DNA from: Euglena gracilis
Taxonomy: Eukaryota; Euglenida; Euglenophyceae; Euglenales
DNA: 64,000 bases
Assembly (NCBI GenBank): GCA_039621445.1
Contig: CP154954.1
Span: 28,861,837 to 28,925,836, forward strand
Reading direction: 5' to 3'
Shown: piece by piece, positions 21,836 through 31,381 of the stretch
Layout of the letters: each line of letters starts with the position of its first letter
Numbering within the stretch: position 1 is the stretch's first letter
Notes under the pieces: generated by a model
The model's input: only the letters and a program-made list of their open reading frames with translations
Database searches by the model: none
Told to the model about the DNA's origin: nothing
Program-made: the position numbers and the translations under genes

Positions 21836-22205
21836 TGCTTCGCCCTCGGTGTCCCTTCCTCCCTGGTCGGTTTTCCTCGAGGGAGTACGATTGCCGGCCG
21901 TTCTGCTCTGTGTTTGTGTGTGCGCGGGGGGTGCCTCTTACTGCTTTTTGTTGCCGGAGTGGCTGATTCCTAACTCTGCCCTTCGACCTCAAGGGAAGAA
22001 ATTTTACTTATACGAGTTTAACTGGAATTATTTTACGGTGAGTTTCCATTCAAGAAGACCAGAACTTTTATCAACTGGTGGTCAACGAACTTTTTCCGGA
22101 CCTTCAATATCCCGGAGGAAGAATTCAACTCTTCGAGTTCAACTGGAATTATTCAAAGAAGTATTGCGATTGCTAAGAAAAAGATCAACAACTGGACTTC
22201 CATGA
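20904..22205 (+). CDS. Gag-like protein of DIRS-like element A
   Basis: The frame begins near the MQDATSKKHSAGELQ region and contains GHGPWQTVVRRPRKGQKQR, a short basic motif shared in modified form with B (GHGTWTNVVKKARR) and C (VVRRPRKWKRQR). A long Gly/Gln-rich tract with GQGG and HGGR repeats follows. Such RGG-like tails bind nucleic acid, as expected of a Gag-type ORF1. No zinc knuckle is seen. The conserved part ends near 21,835. The remaining 120 codons run through terminal repeat sequence into element B and are probably not functional. Confidence 0.6.
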   Translation: MLTFRKNSMQDATSKKHSAGELQGAAAAAEAGQPDDAVQLWRAVAAPSPKEISPTEISRTQTPQSDGHGPWQTVVRRPRKGQKQRPAGHYGHWIQGHWGQHYASYTNTVFKLGQGGHNSKLGQGGQNSNGHGGRWNKGQGGQQYQGQGGRFHKQMPSGRGRTGPQHPPNHFFITNPIRGKGMAHRGPPRFSMGMAPKIKEKSMETIKISRGPVGPELSSRPLGPSNIRRGEPPEAKKLSPSRGFQYFIQAGSGGCPRRGHGGQGGHPPSSSFFSAHGRGKSKQGGDPKRGPYGMSIDNTNNKVDQAMQGLCASPSVSLPPWSVFLEGVRLPAVLLCVCVCAGGASYCFLLPEWLIPNSALRPQGKKFYLYEFNWNYFTVSFHSRRPELLSTGGQRTFSGPSISRRKNSTLRVQLELFKEVLRLLRKRSTTGLP

Positions 22206-22967
22206 AGAGTGAATTCCAAAGAACTTCAGACTGCCCAGGAGAACTTCAACGAACTGCCCAGAGGGCAGCAGAAGCTGGGAAAGGTGGTGACACAGCAGCT
22301 GCAGCAGAAGCTGGAGAGGCGGCGGCAGCACATCAGTCCGTGGCCATCGCAACCCCTCCACCCCCCAATTCATCAAACATTTCAAAATCCCCCACTCTAC
22401 ATGATGATGGCCATGGAACATGGACAAATGTGGTCAAGAAGGCAAGAAGACATATCACCGCAGGTTCAACAGACTCCACCTCCTTTTTTCTGCTCCCCTC
22501 CTTCCAGAGGACAAAGCAAGGGCTATGGCAGCCTTTCAAGAAATATCAGAAATCCAAGGGATTCAAGTCAAAATGAAGAATATGGCAGCCATTATTCAAC
22601 AGGGCCTGGGGCCCAGACTCAAGGCTATGGCAGCCATCATTCAAGAGGGCAGTGGGCACAGGGGCAACGCTATGGCAGCCAGCATCCCAATCTGGAAAGA
22701 TCCCACTGGGGAAAGGTATGTGCAACTTTCTCCCCAGCACCCTCAAAAACAAACTGCCCAGGGGCAGCAAGCCCATGCCAGGACAGGGGACAGAAAAAAG
22801 GCCAGAGACGTCGTCGAGAGAAGGCCAATGGAGACCAGACAGGCCTTAGGGCCAGTGGTGGCCACATGGCCCTAAAAGCCAATACAGGCCAATGCATTAA
22901 AGACCATCCACACAGGCCTTGGGGTGGAGTACCAAGATTGGCTCAGACAGGCCCCCCCAGAAGATAA
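22202..22967 (+). CDS. Gag-like protein of DIRS-like element B, frameshifted
   Basis: The first part (22,202-22,460) parallels element A: GELQRTAQRAAEAGKGG, then an Ala-rich stretch and HDDGHGTWTNVVKKARR. The Gly/Gln/Tyr-rich tail (YGSHYSTGPGAQTQGYGS type repeats, then a basic block with KKGQRRRREK) lies in a second frame, 22,460-22,900. One indel near 22,460 explains the split. The role is inferred as nucleic-acid-binding ORF1. Confidence 0.55.
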
Positions 22968-23670
22968 TCAGCCCAGCATTATATGTACCTCCCCACTACA
23001 GACACAGACCTTCCCCCATCATTCGAAAACTGGTGGAATGCCTGTGTTTGGGAAGCCCTATGGCAGGGCCAGCTGTAGCCCCAGTGATGGGGCAGCCAGA
23101 GGTGGCCCCGGTGATGAGGCAGCCAGGGGGGAGGACCCAAGTGATGGGCCTTATGGAATCCCCAGACACATTACACCCAGGGGTGCCCCCTTACAAGGCC
23201 CTGCAGGCCAGCATTTCCCATTGGGCCAAGGCAGGAGCCAGCAGAGAGGTATTAAACCTGATAAGGGAGGGGGTTTAGCAAATCTTCCCCTCCCCCCTCA
23301 GATGTCCTTAAAAGTTCCCTTCAAAGCCCCCCAGGAAGTAATGACTGCCCAGAAAGTTCTGAGAGAATACCAATGTGCAGGGGCAACCAGGCAAATCACC
23401 CCAGAGGAGGCAACAAATTTTGCCCCTTATTTTATAATTTCCAAAAAGGAAGGGGAAAAGACAAAGGAAATACTAATTTCAGATTGTCGACAGTTAAATC
23501 TTCCCTTCACCGCCCAGAAGGTCAGACTAGAACACATGGGAAATATCTTCAGATATTTAAGAAAAGGTTGGTTTTGCGGGAAAATCGATCTGAAAGATGC
23601 TTATTTTCACCTAAAGCTGCACAGCAGCTTAGAAAATTATGTTTGCATGCAAGTGGGGGGGGAAACTTGG
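22924..23670 (+). CDS. Reverse transcriptase, N-terminal half, element B
   Basis: Recognisable RT motifs: ILISDCRQLN (motif 2) and CGKIDLKDAYFHLKLHSSLE (motif A with the catalytic Asp of IDLKDAYFH intact). The frame is cut at ...VGGETW by the Ty3 LTR. When the Ty3 element and one CTTGG copy are removed, TGG is followed directly by CAG TTT CAA GCT, giving ETWQFQAACFG in frame. So this RT was open here when Ty3 landed. Confidence 0.88.
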
Positions 23671-23932
23671 TGTGATGTTTTCCCAAAACTTTTCCCAGAG
23701 GATTTTCTTACGAATCAAAAACGCGGATGACGTGTCTATCCCTTCTATCCCTTCCAGTGTACCTATCCCAACGATATATGTCACTCTGAAGTCGTGGACC
23801 AAAGAAAGAATCATATCAAGATCTTGTGCTTGCTGTTCCAAAGGGAAAAGGGAAAATCTCGGAGAAAAAGGACTATCGGTCGAAAGCGAGAGCGCCAGGC
23901 AGCTGTCACCTCCCTAAGGGTGTGAGCCTACA
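23671..23932 (+). repeat. Ty3 element left LTR
   Basis: It starts TGTGATGTTTTCCC and ends GTGAGCCTACA. Differences from the right LTR cluster in the first 90 bp; beyond that I count one substitution. Confidence 0.95.
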
Positions 23933-23935
23933 AAG

Positions 23936-23947
23936 TGGTAGCAGAGG
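23936..23947 (+). promoter_or_regulatory. Ty3 element primer-binding site
   Basis: TGGTAGCAGAGG lies three bases inside the left LTR. It begins with TGG (complement of tRNA CCA) and resembles the methionine-tRNA primer sites used by many Ty3 and Ty1 elements. The exact tRNA is not established. Confidence 0.75.
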
Positions 23948-25233
23948 AGTTCGACGCCAGCTGCCAAGAAGCTGCTGGAAGGCCCGACTGTTGCCAGCAG
24001 CCGTCCAGCACCTCTTTCGACTCGGAACAGTATCCTGAGCTCGACTACTGTGATCGCCAGCTGCAGAACGCCTGCCTACAGAAGTGCCAAGCCCAGAAAC
24101 AGCTGAATTAAGCATTTCTCCTGCGGAATTCCTCCGGACTCCTCCACAGAGCTTTTTATTGGCTTGCTGCAAGACCCGGCCCCTGGCCGTATCAAGTTCT
24201 CCTGGTCAAGACCTAGCTACTGACGTCTTGGAAGCGGCACAAGAGGCCTTGGTTCCAGAAGTCCAACTTGGAGGTGTTTTTGCCATTTGGCCGTCAGTTT
24301 GGGTATCTGGCTGACCGTCACGGCCGTCTGGTGCTGTATCACAGCTGTGGTCGACGTCTGGTCGTTTTCTTCGAAGTCAAGAGACCAAGTACTTGCTGAG
24401 AAGACCGTGGGTGAGTTTCGATCCCCACCTGGTGGTTTCGACAAGTCGGACGCTCCCATCCACTTCACCACGAGCCTACACACCTCTTTCTGTGTGCTTC
24501 GGCCCAGGTTCAACTTCGCCAAGGCTTGGTATTCAACTACTTGGAGAGGGAAACTCACCTTTGACCTCCACCTTACCGCTCCGGAAGTTTGTAATTTTCG
24601 GTGTTTTTTTGGGGCTTTTGAGACCTTCCAATCCACTTTTGCCCTGGTTTCTGAGGTTTTCCAAGGTTCTACAAGGGTTTCCAAGGGTTTTTGATCGTTT
24701 CCAAGTGGTTTTTGAGTGTGGACCAACTTTGGGCATTTACCCGCCATTTGGCCATTTGATCCCCATTTTGGCCATTGAGCCGGTTTGGTCCAAGCAAGTT
24801 TTTGACATTTACTTGGGTTTTTGAGGTTCCCCAAGTGTTTACAACTGTTTTTGGGCATCCCCAAGTGGTTTTCGATTGTGGACCCATTTGGCCATTTGAC
24901 CCCCAATTTGGTCATTTTACCCCCATTTGGACCATTGAGCCGGTTTCGTCCAAGCAAGTTTTCGACATTTACTTGGGTTTTGGAGGTTCCCCAAGTGTTT
25001 ACAATTGTTTTTGTGCACCCCCAAGTGGTTTTCGAGTGTGGGCTCAATTCGCCCATTTACCCCCCATTTGGCCATTTACCACCCGATTGGGACATTGAGC
25101 CGATTTTGGTTTGGACCAATTTTGCACATTCACCCACCATTTGGGCATTGTTTTGCCATTTGAAGTTTGATTCAAGTGTGCACGGGTCCCCGCCAGACAT
25201 TTTTGGCCGGAAACAACCTTTTTACACACGGTT
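23948..25233 (+). other. Ty3 element long leader
   Basis: About 1.3 kb lies between the primer site and gag with no convincing coding sequence. Its second half is a tandem repeat (24,700-25,160). Confidence 0.6.
24700..25160 (+). repeat. 160-bp tandem repeat in the Ty3 leader
   Basis: The phrase around CATTGAGCCGG recurs at about 24,774, 24,934 and (diverged) 25,094, a 160-bp period. Each unit includes CAAGTGTTTACAA and CCCCAAGTGGTTTT. The open frames on both strands here reflect the repeat. Confidence 0.85.
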
Positions 25234-26208
25234 GTGGGTAAGTTTGACTTGGTACACGAAAAAAGATGGAGGAAACACCCCAAAAAAGTGCCGATTGAAG
25301 GATTAAGAACAAAAATGGAAGCTTTGGAAAAGGCCTATTTGGGCACCCCTTCAACACTTTCAAAGGAAAGGAGAATCTTCTCACCAAGTTCGTCTTTGGA
25401 GAAGACATTTTTGGGGTTCAAAGGCTCGGAAAGTGATCACCCCGCAACCCACAAATTGCCACCTTTGCCAACCCCCGAGTTTGATGGCAACGATTTTGAG
25501 TCATTTTTGGAGAAGTTGCAACGGTTTTTGAGATTAACCGGCCTTGAATCGGGGAGTGATCAACGAATGAAAGATTGGTTGGTCAACATGGCAAAGAACA
25601 AAGCACAAAAGATTGTGGAGTCCTTATGTGATTCCCCCCTCTCGTTCGAGGATGTGTTGTTGAGAATGGCGATGGTTTTCCCAAAGTTGGAATCGGATTT
25701 GACCATAAGAGGGGAAATCAAAAAGATTGCCTCTTTGCCTTATCAACCGGACCCCCCAACGGTGACCCTCTTTTTCCTCGACCTCGAAGAAAATTTTTCC
25801 AAGTTGACCGAAAATGCCATGAGCCCCCAAGAGAAGTTTTTGACACTCTTGGAGAAAATCAACCCCAAGACTTTTTCGGAGCTTCGTGCCCTTGCATTTT
25901 CCTTTTCCTTTGCCTTTGCTTTTTCCGTTGCCTTTTCTTTTTCCATTGGAATGGGTATCTTGGGAAACTTCATCTCTTGGCCTTTTGGGGGGTTGGTCAA
26001 GTGCCAAAATTTTCTTGTCTTTGGAGGGGGTCAAATGTTTGTCGGCCCAATCCTCTTTGACTTTCTCCTCCAACGCGGGAGAGAGTGCAAAGAAGTTTTT
26101 GGGAGGTCTTGGACCCAAGTAACCCAAAGTGGCCCCCACAAAGGAATTTCAACAAAGGTTTGGTGCAACGATTACTTGCAAGTTTTGTTCAAAGAGAGGA
26201 CATTATGA
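25234..26208 (+). CDS. Ty3 Gag, with probable internal inversion
   Basis: The frame may start at 25,234 (MGKFDL) or 25,315 (MEALEK). From PEFDGNDFESFLEKLQRFLR through LTIRGEIKKI and SPQEKFLTLLEKINPKTFSE it looks like a retrotransposon Gag capsid domain. After about 25,890 the + strand suddenly encodes FSFSFAFAFSVAFSFS, a hydrophobic run foreign to Gag. The minus strand of the same stretch (26,090 down to 25,894) reads PSKDKKILALDQPPKRPRDE and KGNGKSKGKGKGK, the basic linker expected before a zinc knuckle. TTGCA/TGCAA bracket that stretch. I infer a local inversion of about 200 bp. Confidence 0.7.
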   Translation: MGKFDLVHEKRWRKHPKKVPIEGLRTKMEALEKAYLGTPSTLSKERRIFSPSSSLEKTFLGFKGSESDHPATHKLPPLPTPEFDGNDFESFLEKLQRFLRLTGLESGSDQRMKDWLVNMAKNKAQKIVESLCDSPLSFEDVLLRMAMVFPKLESDLTIRGEIKKIASLPYQPDPPTVTLFFLDLEENFSKLTENAMSPQEKFLTLLEKINPKTFSELRALAFSFSFAFAFSVAFSFSIGMGILGNFISWPFGGLVKCQNFLVFGGGQMFVGPILFDFLLQRGRECKEVFGRSWTQVTQSGPHKGISTKVWCNDYLQVLFKERTL

Positions 26209-27232
26209 ATGGAATTGTTGGGTCAAGTATCCGGAAAAGAAACCCAAGCGACAAACCAAATCTTTCCATGGGGGAGGAGATCAACCACCCAAAGGCCATG
26301 TCCCCAATGTGAGTGTTCCCCAAGGAAATGAAGAGAGTGCCCCCCACAAACGCCAAAGAGTTTGTTTGTTTGGTGGAACTCGAGTTCGGACTTTGAATGC
26401 TCAAATGTATGGCACAAATTTGAAGGCAATCATCGATTCGGGTGCAACGGTGAGTGTGATTGCAAAAAAGTTTGTGTGTCAGCAAGCTTTGAAGAAAGAA
26501 GAAGCATACCTCGTTCAAGTGGCAAATGGTGAAACGGTTTTCACTTTGGGATCCACCATTTTCACCATGAAGTTTGATGAATGTCTTTTTGAGCAAAACG
26601 ATCAAATGGATACCTCGGCCTTCGATGCGGTCCTCGGTTTTGATTTTTTGTCGGGAAACGCAAGGTGCGGTGGAATTTTGACTCAACCACCCCCCGAGAA
26701 ACTCCTTTTCGATGGCAAGCTTTTCCCACTGAAGCAAGCAAGGGTTGATGGAATTCAAGTTTTTCGGATGTTTCGTGCGTTTAAAAAGGAGTCTTACACC
26801 CTTATCGACCAAGTGAAAATGGAAGCTCCTGAGAAATTGGGTTTGAAAACGGAAGATTTTGGTGTGGATCTTTTTGCGAATTTTGCAACGCCCAAGCCAA
26901 GAAGTTTTGCACACGAAAAAAACAATGCCTTTCACTACGATTGGACTCTTTTGGGAAAGGAAGGTTTGTTATGGTGCAACCCCCCGTTCTCCCAATTGGA
27001 AAGAGTGGTGTGCAAGATCATCCGAGAACCTTGCAAAGTATGCTTGGTCACCCCGAATTGGAAAGGACCTTCATGGGAAAGATTGTAGAGCAAGATTGTC
27101 AAGAGCCAGTTTTTTGTTCTCCCCGACACACCACTTTACAAGCGTGATTGGGATGGTACCCCTTTGCCAAGTCCGCCATGGGAAACGGTTGTTTCGTACA
27201 TTGACACAACGGAAATGGAGGTTGCCCTTTAA
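26129..27232 (+). CDS. Ty3 zinc knuckle, aspartic protease and Dam-like methyltransferase domain
   Basis: One frame holds in order: a CX2CX4HX4C knuckle (CKFCSKRGHYEWNC, residues 17-30); an aspartic protease with AIIDSGATVSVI (DSG at residues 103-105) and a hydrophobic AVLGFDFL flap-end strand; and from residue about 241 EDFGVDLFANF...LLWCNPPFSQLERVV (NPPF at 284-287) then CLVTPNWKGPSW. The last part matches the Dam-like N6-adenine methyltransferase domain known from DIRS elements; NPPF is the (D/N)PP(Y/F) motif. An in-frame TAG at 27,086 interrupts it, then FFVLPDTPLYKRDWDG continues in the same frame to a TAA near 27,230. The knuckle frame differs from the upstream Gag frame. Confidence 0.85.
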
Positions 27233-27295
27233 GAATGTGATCTAATTTGTCTCAAGTGGATTTCAAAAAGAGCAAAAGGTTGGGATTCAACGAAG

Positions 27296-27865
27296 TTGGA
27301 TGAACAAATGAATTTTTATCCAAAATTTCAAGTTTCGATTGAAAAGGAACCTTTGATGGATGTTGCCCCTAAAACGGAGAATTCCCCCCTTTGTGCAAAA
27401 GAAATCGATTTGGTTCACGATGAAGTTCGCCCCATTGTTCCCACAAGGTTGGATTTTGACATGGCGTGGATGCAAATTTCCCCCCGGTTGGCAGAGATGA
27501 TGGCCCAATTGACCGATGAAGTGGATTTGGATTTCTTTCGGTTTGAGGACATCAAGAAAGTGCTTCGGTGTGATTCCAAGGAAGTGTGTGACCCCGATGT
27601 TTCCGAATTTTCTCTTTGGTTGCATGCCCAAGATGAAGAGAGTTCATCGGAGAATGAGAAAGTCCTTTTTGCAAAAGCGTCCGGAAAATTACCCGTTTCG
27701 AAAAAGCAAATCACGGAGATTTCCAATCTTTTGCACCAAAAAAATCGACCAAATCGAAAGAGACATTGCTTCCCAACGACCGAACCCTTTTACGTTCGAA
27801 AGTGCGAACATTCAAGGGGTTTTTGCAAAGGAACTCGAAAAGGTGAAAGCACCCCCCCGAGGTGA
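27296..27865 (+). CDS. Ty3 polyprotein linker between methyltransferase and RT
   Basis: This is in the same frame as the methyltransferase, after the TAA. It is acidic and hydrophilic (PRLAEMMAQLTDEVDLDFFR, DEESSSENEK) and has no domain I recognise. It shifts frame near 27,745 in an A-rich run, after which NPFTFESANIQGVFAKELEK leads to the RT. It could be a spacer or an unrecognised domain. Confidence 0.55.
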   Translation: MDEQMNFYPKFQVSIEKEPLMDVAPKTENSPLCAKEIDLVHDEVRPIVPTRLDFDMAWMQISPRLAEMMAQLTDEVDLDFFRFEDIKKVLRCDSKEVCDPDVSEFSLWLHAQDEESSSENEKVLFAKASGKLPVSKKQITEISNLLHQKNRPNRKRHCFPTTEPFYVRKCEHSRGFCKGTRKGESTPPR

Positions 27866-28998
27866 AAAGATTGATTTTGAAGTATCAAGACGTTTTCGGT
27901 CCCTTGCCACCCCCGGTCAAGGCTGCAAATTGGTTGAAATGGATTTGGAACTCAAGGAGGAATGGAAAGATGCACCCCTTCGTTCCAACTGTTGGCCCAT
28001 GTCCCCCCAAGATTGTGCTGAAATTGAAGCACAAGTTGATGAGTTGGTGCAAGCCGGGTTGGTTGAACCCTTTCCCCCCGGCACGTTTCCGAAGTATTTT
28101 TCGCCCACTTTTCTCGTCGACAAAAAGGAAAGCAAGACAAAAAGAATGGTTGGACAATACGTACGACTCAACCGCCGAAACAAACCGCACGCGGCATTTT
28201 TACCGAATATGTAAATTCTTATTGAAAAAAATGGCGAAGACAAAGTTCAAGACGAAACTTGACCTAAGGAGCGGGTTTTGGCATGTTGGGTTGACCCCCC
28301 GGGCAAAGGAACTTTCGGCATTCACGACCCCCTCCGGACGGTGTTATCGGTGGCTTTGCATGCCTTTTGGACTTCAAGGTGCCCCCGGAGTTTTCCAAGA
28401 AATGATCGAACTCCTAATTTCTAAGGTGAAAGCAAAGCAAAACCTCAAGGAAATGTTGACGAGGAGTCACCTCGGTGCATTTTTTGACGATTGCGGAATC
28501 GGGGATTCAAAAGAAGAGCACCTCATTTTGCTTGAAGTGTTTCTTTCCGAATGCCAAAAACATCAATTCCGTGTGAAGTTGAGTAAGTGTGAATTCCTTC
28601 AAACGAACATGGAATATTTGGGATTTGATTTGAGTCACGGGACGTGGTGGCCGAGCAAAAAGAAGGTTGATGCCATCCTAAAAGCAAAAGTCTCCAACTT
28701 GAAGGAGTTGCAATCTTTTCTCGGAGCAATGAATTTCTTTCGCCGCCACGTACCAAAGTTTTCCGAATCATCACGCGTGTTAACCGAACTTCTCAAAAAG
28801 GAAACACCGTGGAAATGGGGTTTGGAGGAACAAAGCAAATTCGACGAGCTCAAAGCAAAATTGGCAAAATTGACGTGTTTGGGAACACCGAGACCGAGTG
28901 GAGAAATCGTGATTTTGACCGACTTTCAAGTGATGTTCAAGGTGGAGCTACACTTTTCCAATGGCAACACGTTTCGAATGAGATTTTGGAAGACTTGA
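27745..28998 (+). CDS. Ty3 reverse transcriptase, one frameshift
   Basis: The N-terminal part (to 28,214) has CWPMSPQDCAEIEAQVDELV, GLVEPFPPGTFPKYFSPTFL and VDKKESKTKRMVGQYVRLN. A frame change at a run of seven A near 28,225 leads to TKLDLRSGFWHVGLTP (motif A, LDLRSGFW), WLCMPFGLQGAPGVFQ (motif B) and GAFFDDCGIGD at 28,480-28,494 (motif C; FFDD in place of YxDD). The thumb then follows with LGFDLSHG and SFLGAMNFFRRHVPKF. All catalytic aspartates are present. The frameshift sits on a homopolymer and may be a sequencing error. Confidence 0.92.
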
Positions 28999-29315
28999 AA
29001 AGGAGATCAACCATTTTGGAAACAAAAGGAGTGAAGTCGGATGGGAGTTCTGACCATACCCACCCGACCACGTTCACCCTTGTCCCTCTAGGCCACTATT
29101 CGTGGAAATGGAATGATACCCGACAAAGGTACAATACCTATGAAAGGGAATTGCATTCGGGAATTTTGACAATGTCAACCCAATACCGAATGGATGCCCA
29201 TCACAAAATTGTGTGGTTTTGCGACAACCAAGCAACACGTTCTTTTCTAGACTCCGCACCACCGACTAACCATGGACCAACAATTGGATTTTGCCATTCT
29301 ATTCAAGATCGGTGA
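28860..29315 (+). CDS. Ty3 RNase H
   Basis: After a frame change near 28,930, SSDVQGGATLFQWQ carries the first RNase H Asp region. GHYSWKWNDTRQRYNTYERE has the Y...E of the Ty3 RNase H family, and IVWFCDNQATRSFL carries the next Asp (D-N-Q). There is no HRS..GN-type ending in frame, and the protein passes by another frame change near 29,270 into integrase. Confidence 0.8.
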   Translation: MGKIDVFGNTETEWRNRDFDRLSSDVQGGATLFQWQHVSNEILEDLKRRSTILETKGVKSDGSSDHTHPTTFTLVPLGHYSWKWNDTRQRYNTYERELHSGILTMSTQYRMDAHHKIVWFCDNQATRSFLDSAPPTNHGPTIGFCHSIQDR

Positions 29316-29826
29316 GTCATTGCAATTTTCAAAGGAAGATTATTTGTCTAGCGCACTCCAAGAAATGTCTAATGCTTTGGAAGAAAGGAAAGCCACCATC
29401 ATTGGAGAAAGGTTGATGTACAAATCGGAAAAAGGTTTGTTTTGTGAGAACAAAAAAGTTGTTCCCATGACGAAGCTTGAGAAAACATTGAAGTGGTGTC
29501 ATGATGTGAATGGACATCCGGGTGCCGAGCGCACCGTTCTTTTCTTCTCCAAGATGTTTTGGTCGGATGAGTCAAAAAGGCATTTGTTCCGTGTGGCAAA
29601 ACGGATTTGCGATTTTTGCGAAGTTTGTCCCAAAAGCAAACCGAACACGTCGACCGACCGTGGAATAATTTCGTCGCTTCCGATACCGCAAATTGCAAAC
29701 GACACACTTTACATCGGTTTCATTTCAATGGATGCACAGAATGAATTCAATTACGTTCTCACAACTGTGGATTCACTCTCAAGGTTTGTGAAGTTCATAC
29801 CGTGTTCCAAAAAACATAACTGGTGA
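29272..29826 (+). CDS. Ty3 integrase, zinc-binding and first core part
   Basis: The H2C2 zinc-binding domain is clear: HDVNGHPGAERTVLFFSKMF with the CX2C in ICDFCEVCP. The core begins at YIGFISMDAQNEFNYVLTTV with the first catalytic Asp region, then SRFVKFIPC. The frame is lost at a run of six A near 29,811 and continues in the next ORF as NITGEETLILIWKEW. Confidence 0.88.
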   Translation: MDQQLDFAILFKIGESLQFSKEDYLSSALQEMSNALEERKATIIGERLMYKSEKGLFCENKKVVPMTKLEKTLKWCHDVNGHPGAERTVLFFSKMFWSDESKRHLFRVAKRICDFCEVCPKSKPNTSTDRGIISSLPIPQIANDTLYIGFISMDAQNEFNYVLTTVDSLSRFVKFIPCSKKHNW

Positions 29827-29833
29827 GGAAACT

Positions 29834-31225
29834 TTGATATTGATTTGGAAGGAGTGGATTTTGAATTTTGACAAGCCTCAATGCATCATGAGTGACAATG
29901 ATGTTCGTTTTTCGCAACAAGAAGGTTTCTATCAAAAAGTGTTTCGGTCTTTCGGAGTGGACGTCAAATTTTCGGTTCCCCGACACCCACAATCAAATGG
30001 TCTTTGTGAGCGAACAAATCGAACATTTTTGCAGCATTTGAGAGCATTGACATTGGAAATGAAAACAATGGATTGGCCAAAGCTCGCACCGATTGTTTCA
30101 TGGATGATGAATTCCCAAGTTTCTCCAAAAACGGGATATTCACCAAGTGAGCTATTTTTGGGACGTCCAAGTTGGAAAGGTGAAATCATTCCCGAACCGG
30201 GAAGTACCCCAAACGTTGAATGTTTTTTGAGAGATCATATTGAAATCCAAGATGGTGTGAGGAAAAGACTTCAAAGGTTGTGTGAATCGAAAAACAAGAC
30301 TTTGAACAAAGGTCGTCCGAATTCGAGCTGCTTTGTTGGTGACTTTGTCCTCGTGAGTGAGGATCGATGGCCACAAAGGAAGTTGACCAAAATCGAAAGT
30401 CAGTGGTTTGGTCCTTATCGCATTTTTGAAGTAAGACACAACACCTTGGAGGTAGCCGTCTCACCAAGTTTGGGTGGAGAACGCATTTGCACGTTTTCCC
30501 AAGTGAAACATTGGAGAACCGTGACCGACCACGATGAAGAATTTTTGCCCGACGATTTTCAACCCGATGACGAAGAAGAAACCGAAAAAGAAGCCGCGGA
30601 CGCTGAACGAGAAAACGAACGCGGAAAAGAGAGTGTGAGAGAGTTACCCCCCGGATTTTTTTTGGTGTCAAAGATTTTGAGGCACAAGTTTGACCAAGGA
30701 TGGAAATTTTTGACACAATGGGAGGGTTTCCCCGTTTCGTCCTCAACATGGGAGGCAAGCAAGAATTTTTCCCTTGGAGGAGGAAAATGGAATGAGATTT
30801 TTGTGAAGGATTGCCAAGACAACGGTTTGGCATGCCCCCCAGGGAGGAGACTCAAGAATGACAATGAGAATGAGGTAGGAAGCCTTCTTTTCCACATGAA
30901 AGCAAGTTCTACCATTTTGCAACCCCCACGGGAAATGAGAATATTTCCGGTGGATATGCGCGATGCGAATTTTTGCGTTTTGTCCAATGTCCCCGAGATC
31001 AGGAATGACCTTTTGGAGAATGGAATGCTCCCACCCCGGGAAGTGGGCAATGGCAGGACCCTTGGGACCTGCAAGGGACTTGCATGCCTGGAGGAAGAAT
31101 ACAAATGGGAAGTCCCGTTTCACCCCAATTCCGAAGGGACTTACTCATGGGAAGGAGCCAACCAACCGCTCACCCATCCACCTTCACCCGTACCTTATTC
31201 ACTCTTCTCCAAGATTTTTTTCTGA
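29834..31225 (+). CDS. Ty3 integrase core end, GPY/F domain and chromodomain
   Basis: This is the longest intact frame of the element (463 codons). CIMSDNDVRFSQQEGFYQKV holds the second catalytic Asp and RHPQSNGLCERTNRTFLQHL the Glu, completing D-D-E. A GPY/F-type module follows (KIESQWFGPYRIFEV). At about 30,655-30,815 a chromodomain reads FLVSKILRHKFDQGWKFLTQ then WEGFPVSSSTWEA, matching the V.kIl.hR...G..yLv.W.G....STWE pattern. Chromodomains direct chromoviruses to marked chromatin. The last 130 residues have no recognised domain. Confidence 0.92.
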   Translation: MILIWKEWILNFDKPQCIMSDNDVRFSQQEGFYQKVFRSFGVDVKFSVPRHPQSNGLCERTNRTFLQHLRALTLEMKTMDWPKLAPIVSWMMNSQVSPKTGYSPSELFLGRPSWKGEIIPEPGSTPNVECFLRDHIEIQDGVRKRLQRLCESKNKTLNKGRPNSSCFVGDFVLVSEDRWPQRKLTKIESQWFGPYRIFEVRHNTLEVAVSPSLGGERICTFSQVKHWRTVTDHDEEFLPDDFQPDDEEETEKEAADAERENERGKESVRELPPGFFLVSKILRHKFDQGWKFLTQWEGFPVSSSTWEASKNFSLGGGKWNEIFVKDCQDNGLACPPGRRLKNDNENEVGSLLFHMKASSTILQPPREMRIFPVDMRDANFCVLSNVPEIRNDLLENGMLPPREVGNGRTLGTCKGLACLEEEYKWEVPFHPNSEGTYSWEGANQPLTHPPSPVPYSLFSKIFF

Positions 31226-31369
31226 GAACAGTTCTGACCTTCTTTCCCTTGTGATGAAGTGTCGTATCTCTTTGTGAGGTCATTTCTTCATCTAACCCTT
31301 GTTGTTGTTTTCTCGTCCTTCTTTATGGAAGCAAGTGAGAACATCAACGGGTTCAAGGCCGAACGCCTT
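31226..31369 (+). other. Ty3 3' untranslated stretch
   Basis: The stretch is short and non-coding, between the integrase frame and the polypurine tract. Confidence 0.6.
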
Positions 31370-31381
31370 GAAGGGGAAGAA
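31370..31381 (+). promoter_or_regulatory. Ty3 polypurine tract
   Basis: GAAGGGGAAGAA directly abuts the right LTR, the place and composition expected of the plus-strand primer. Confidence 0.85.
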
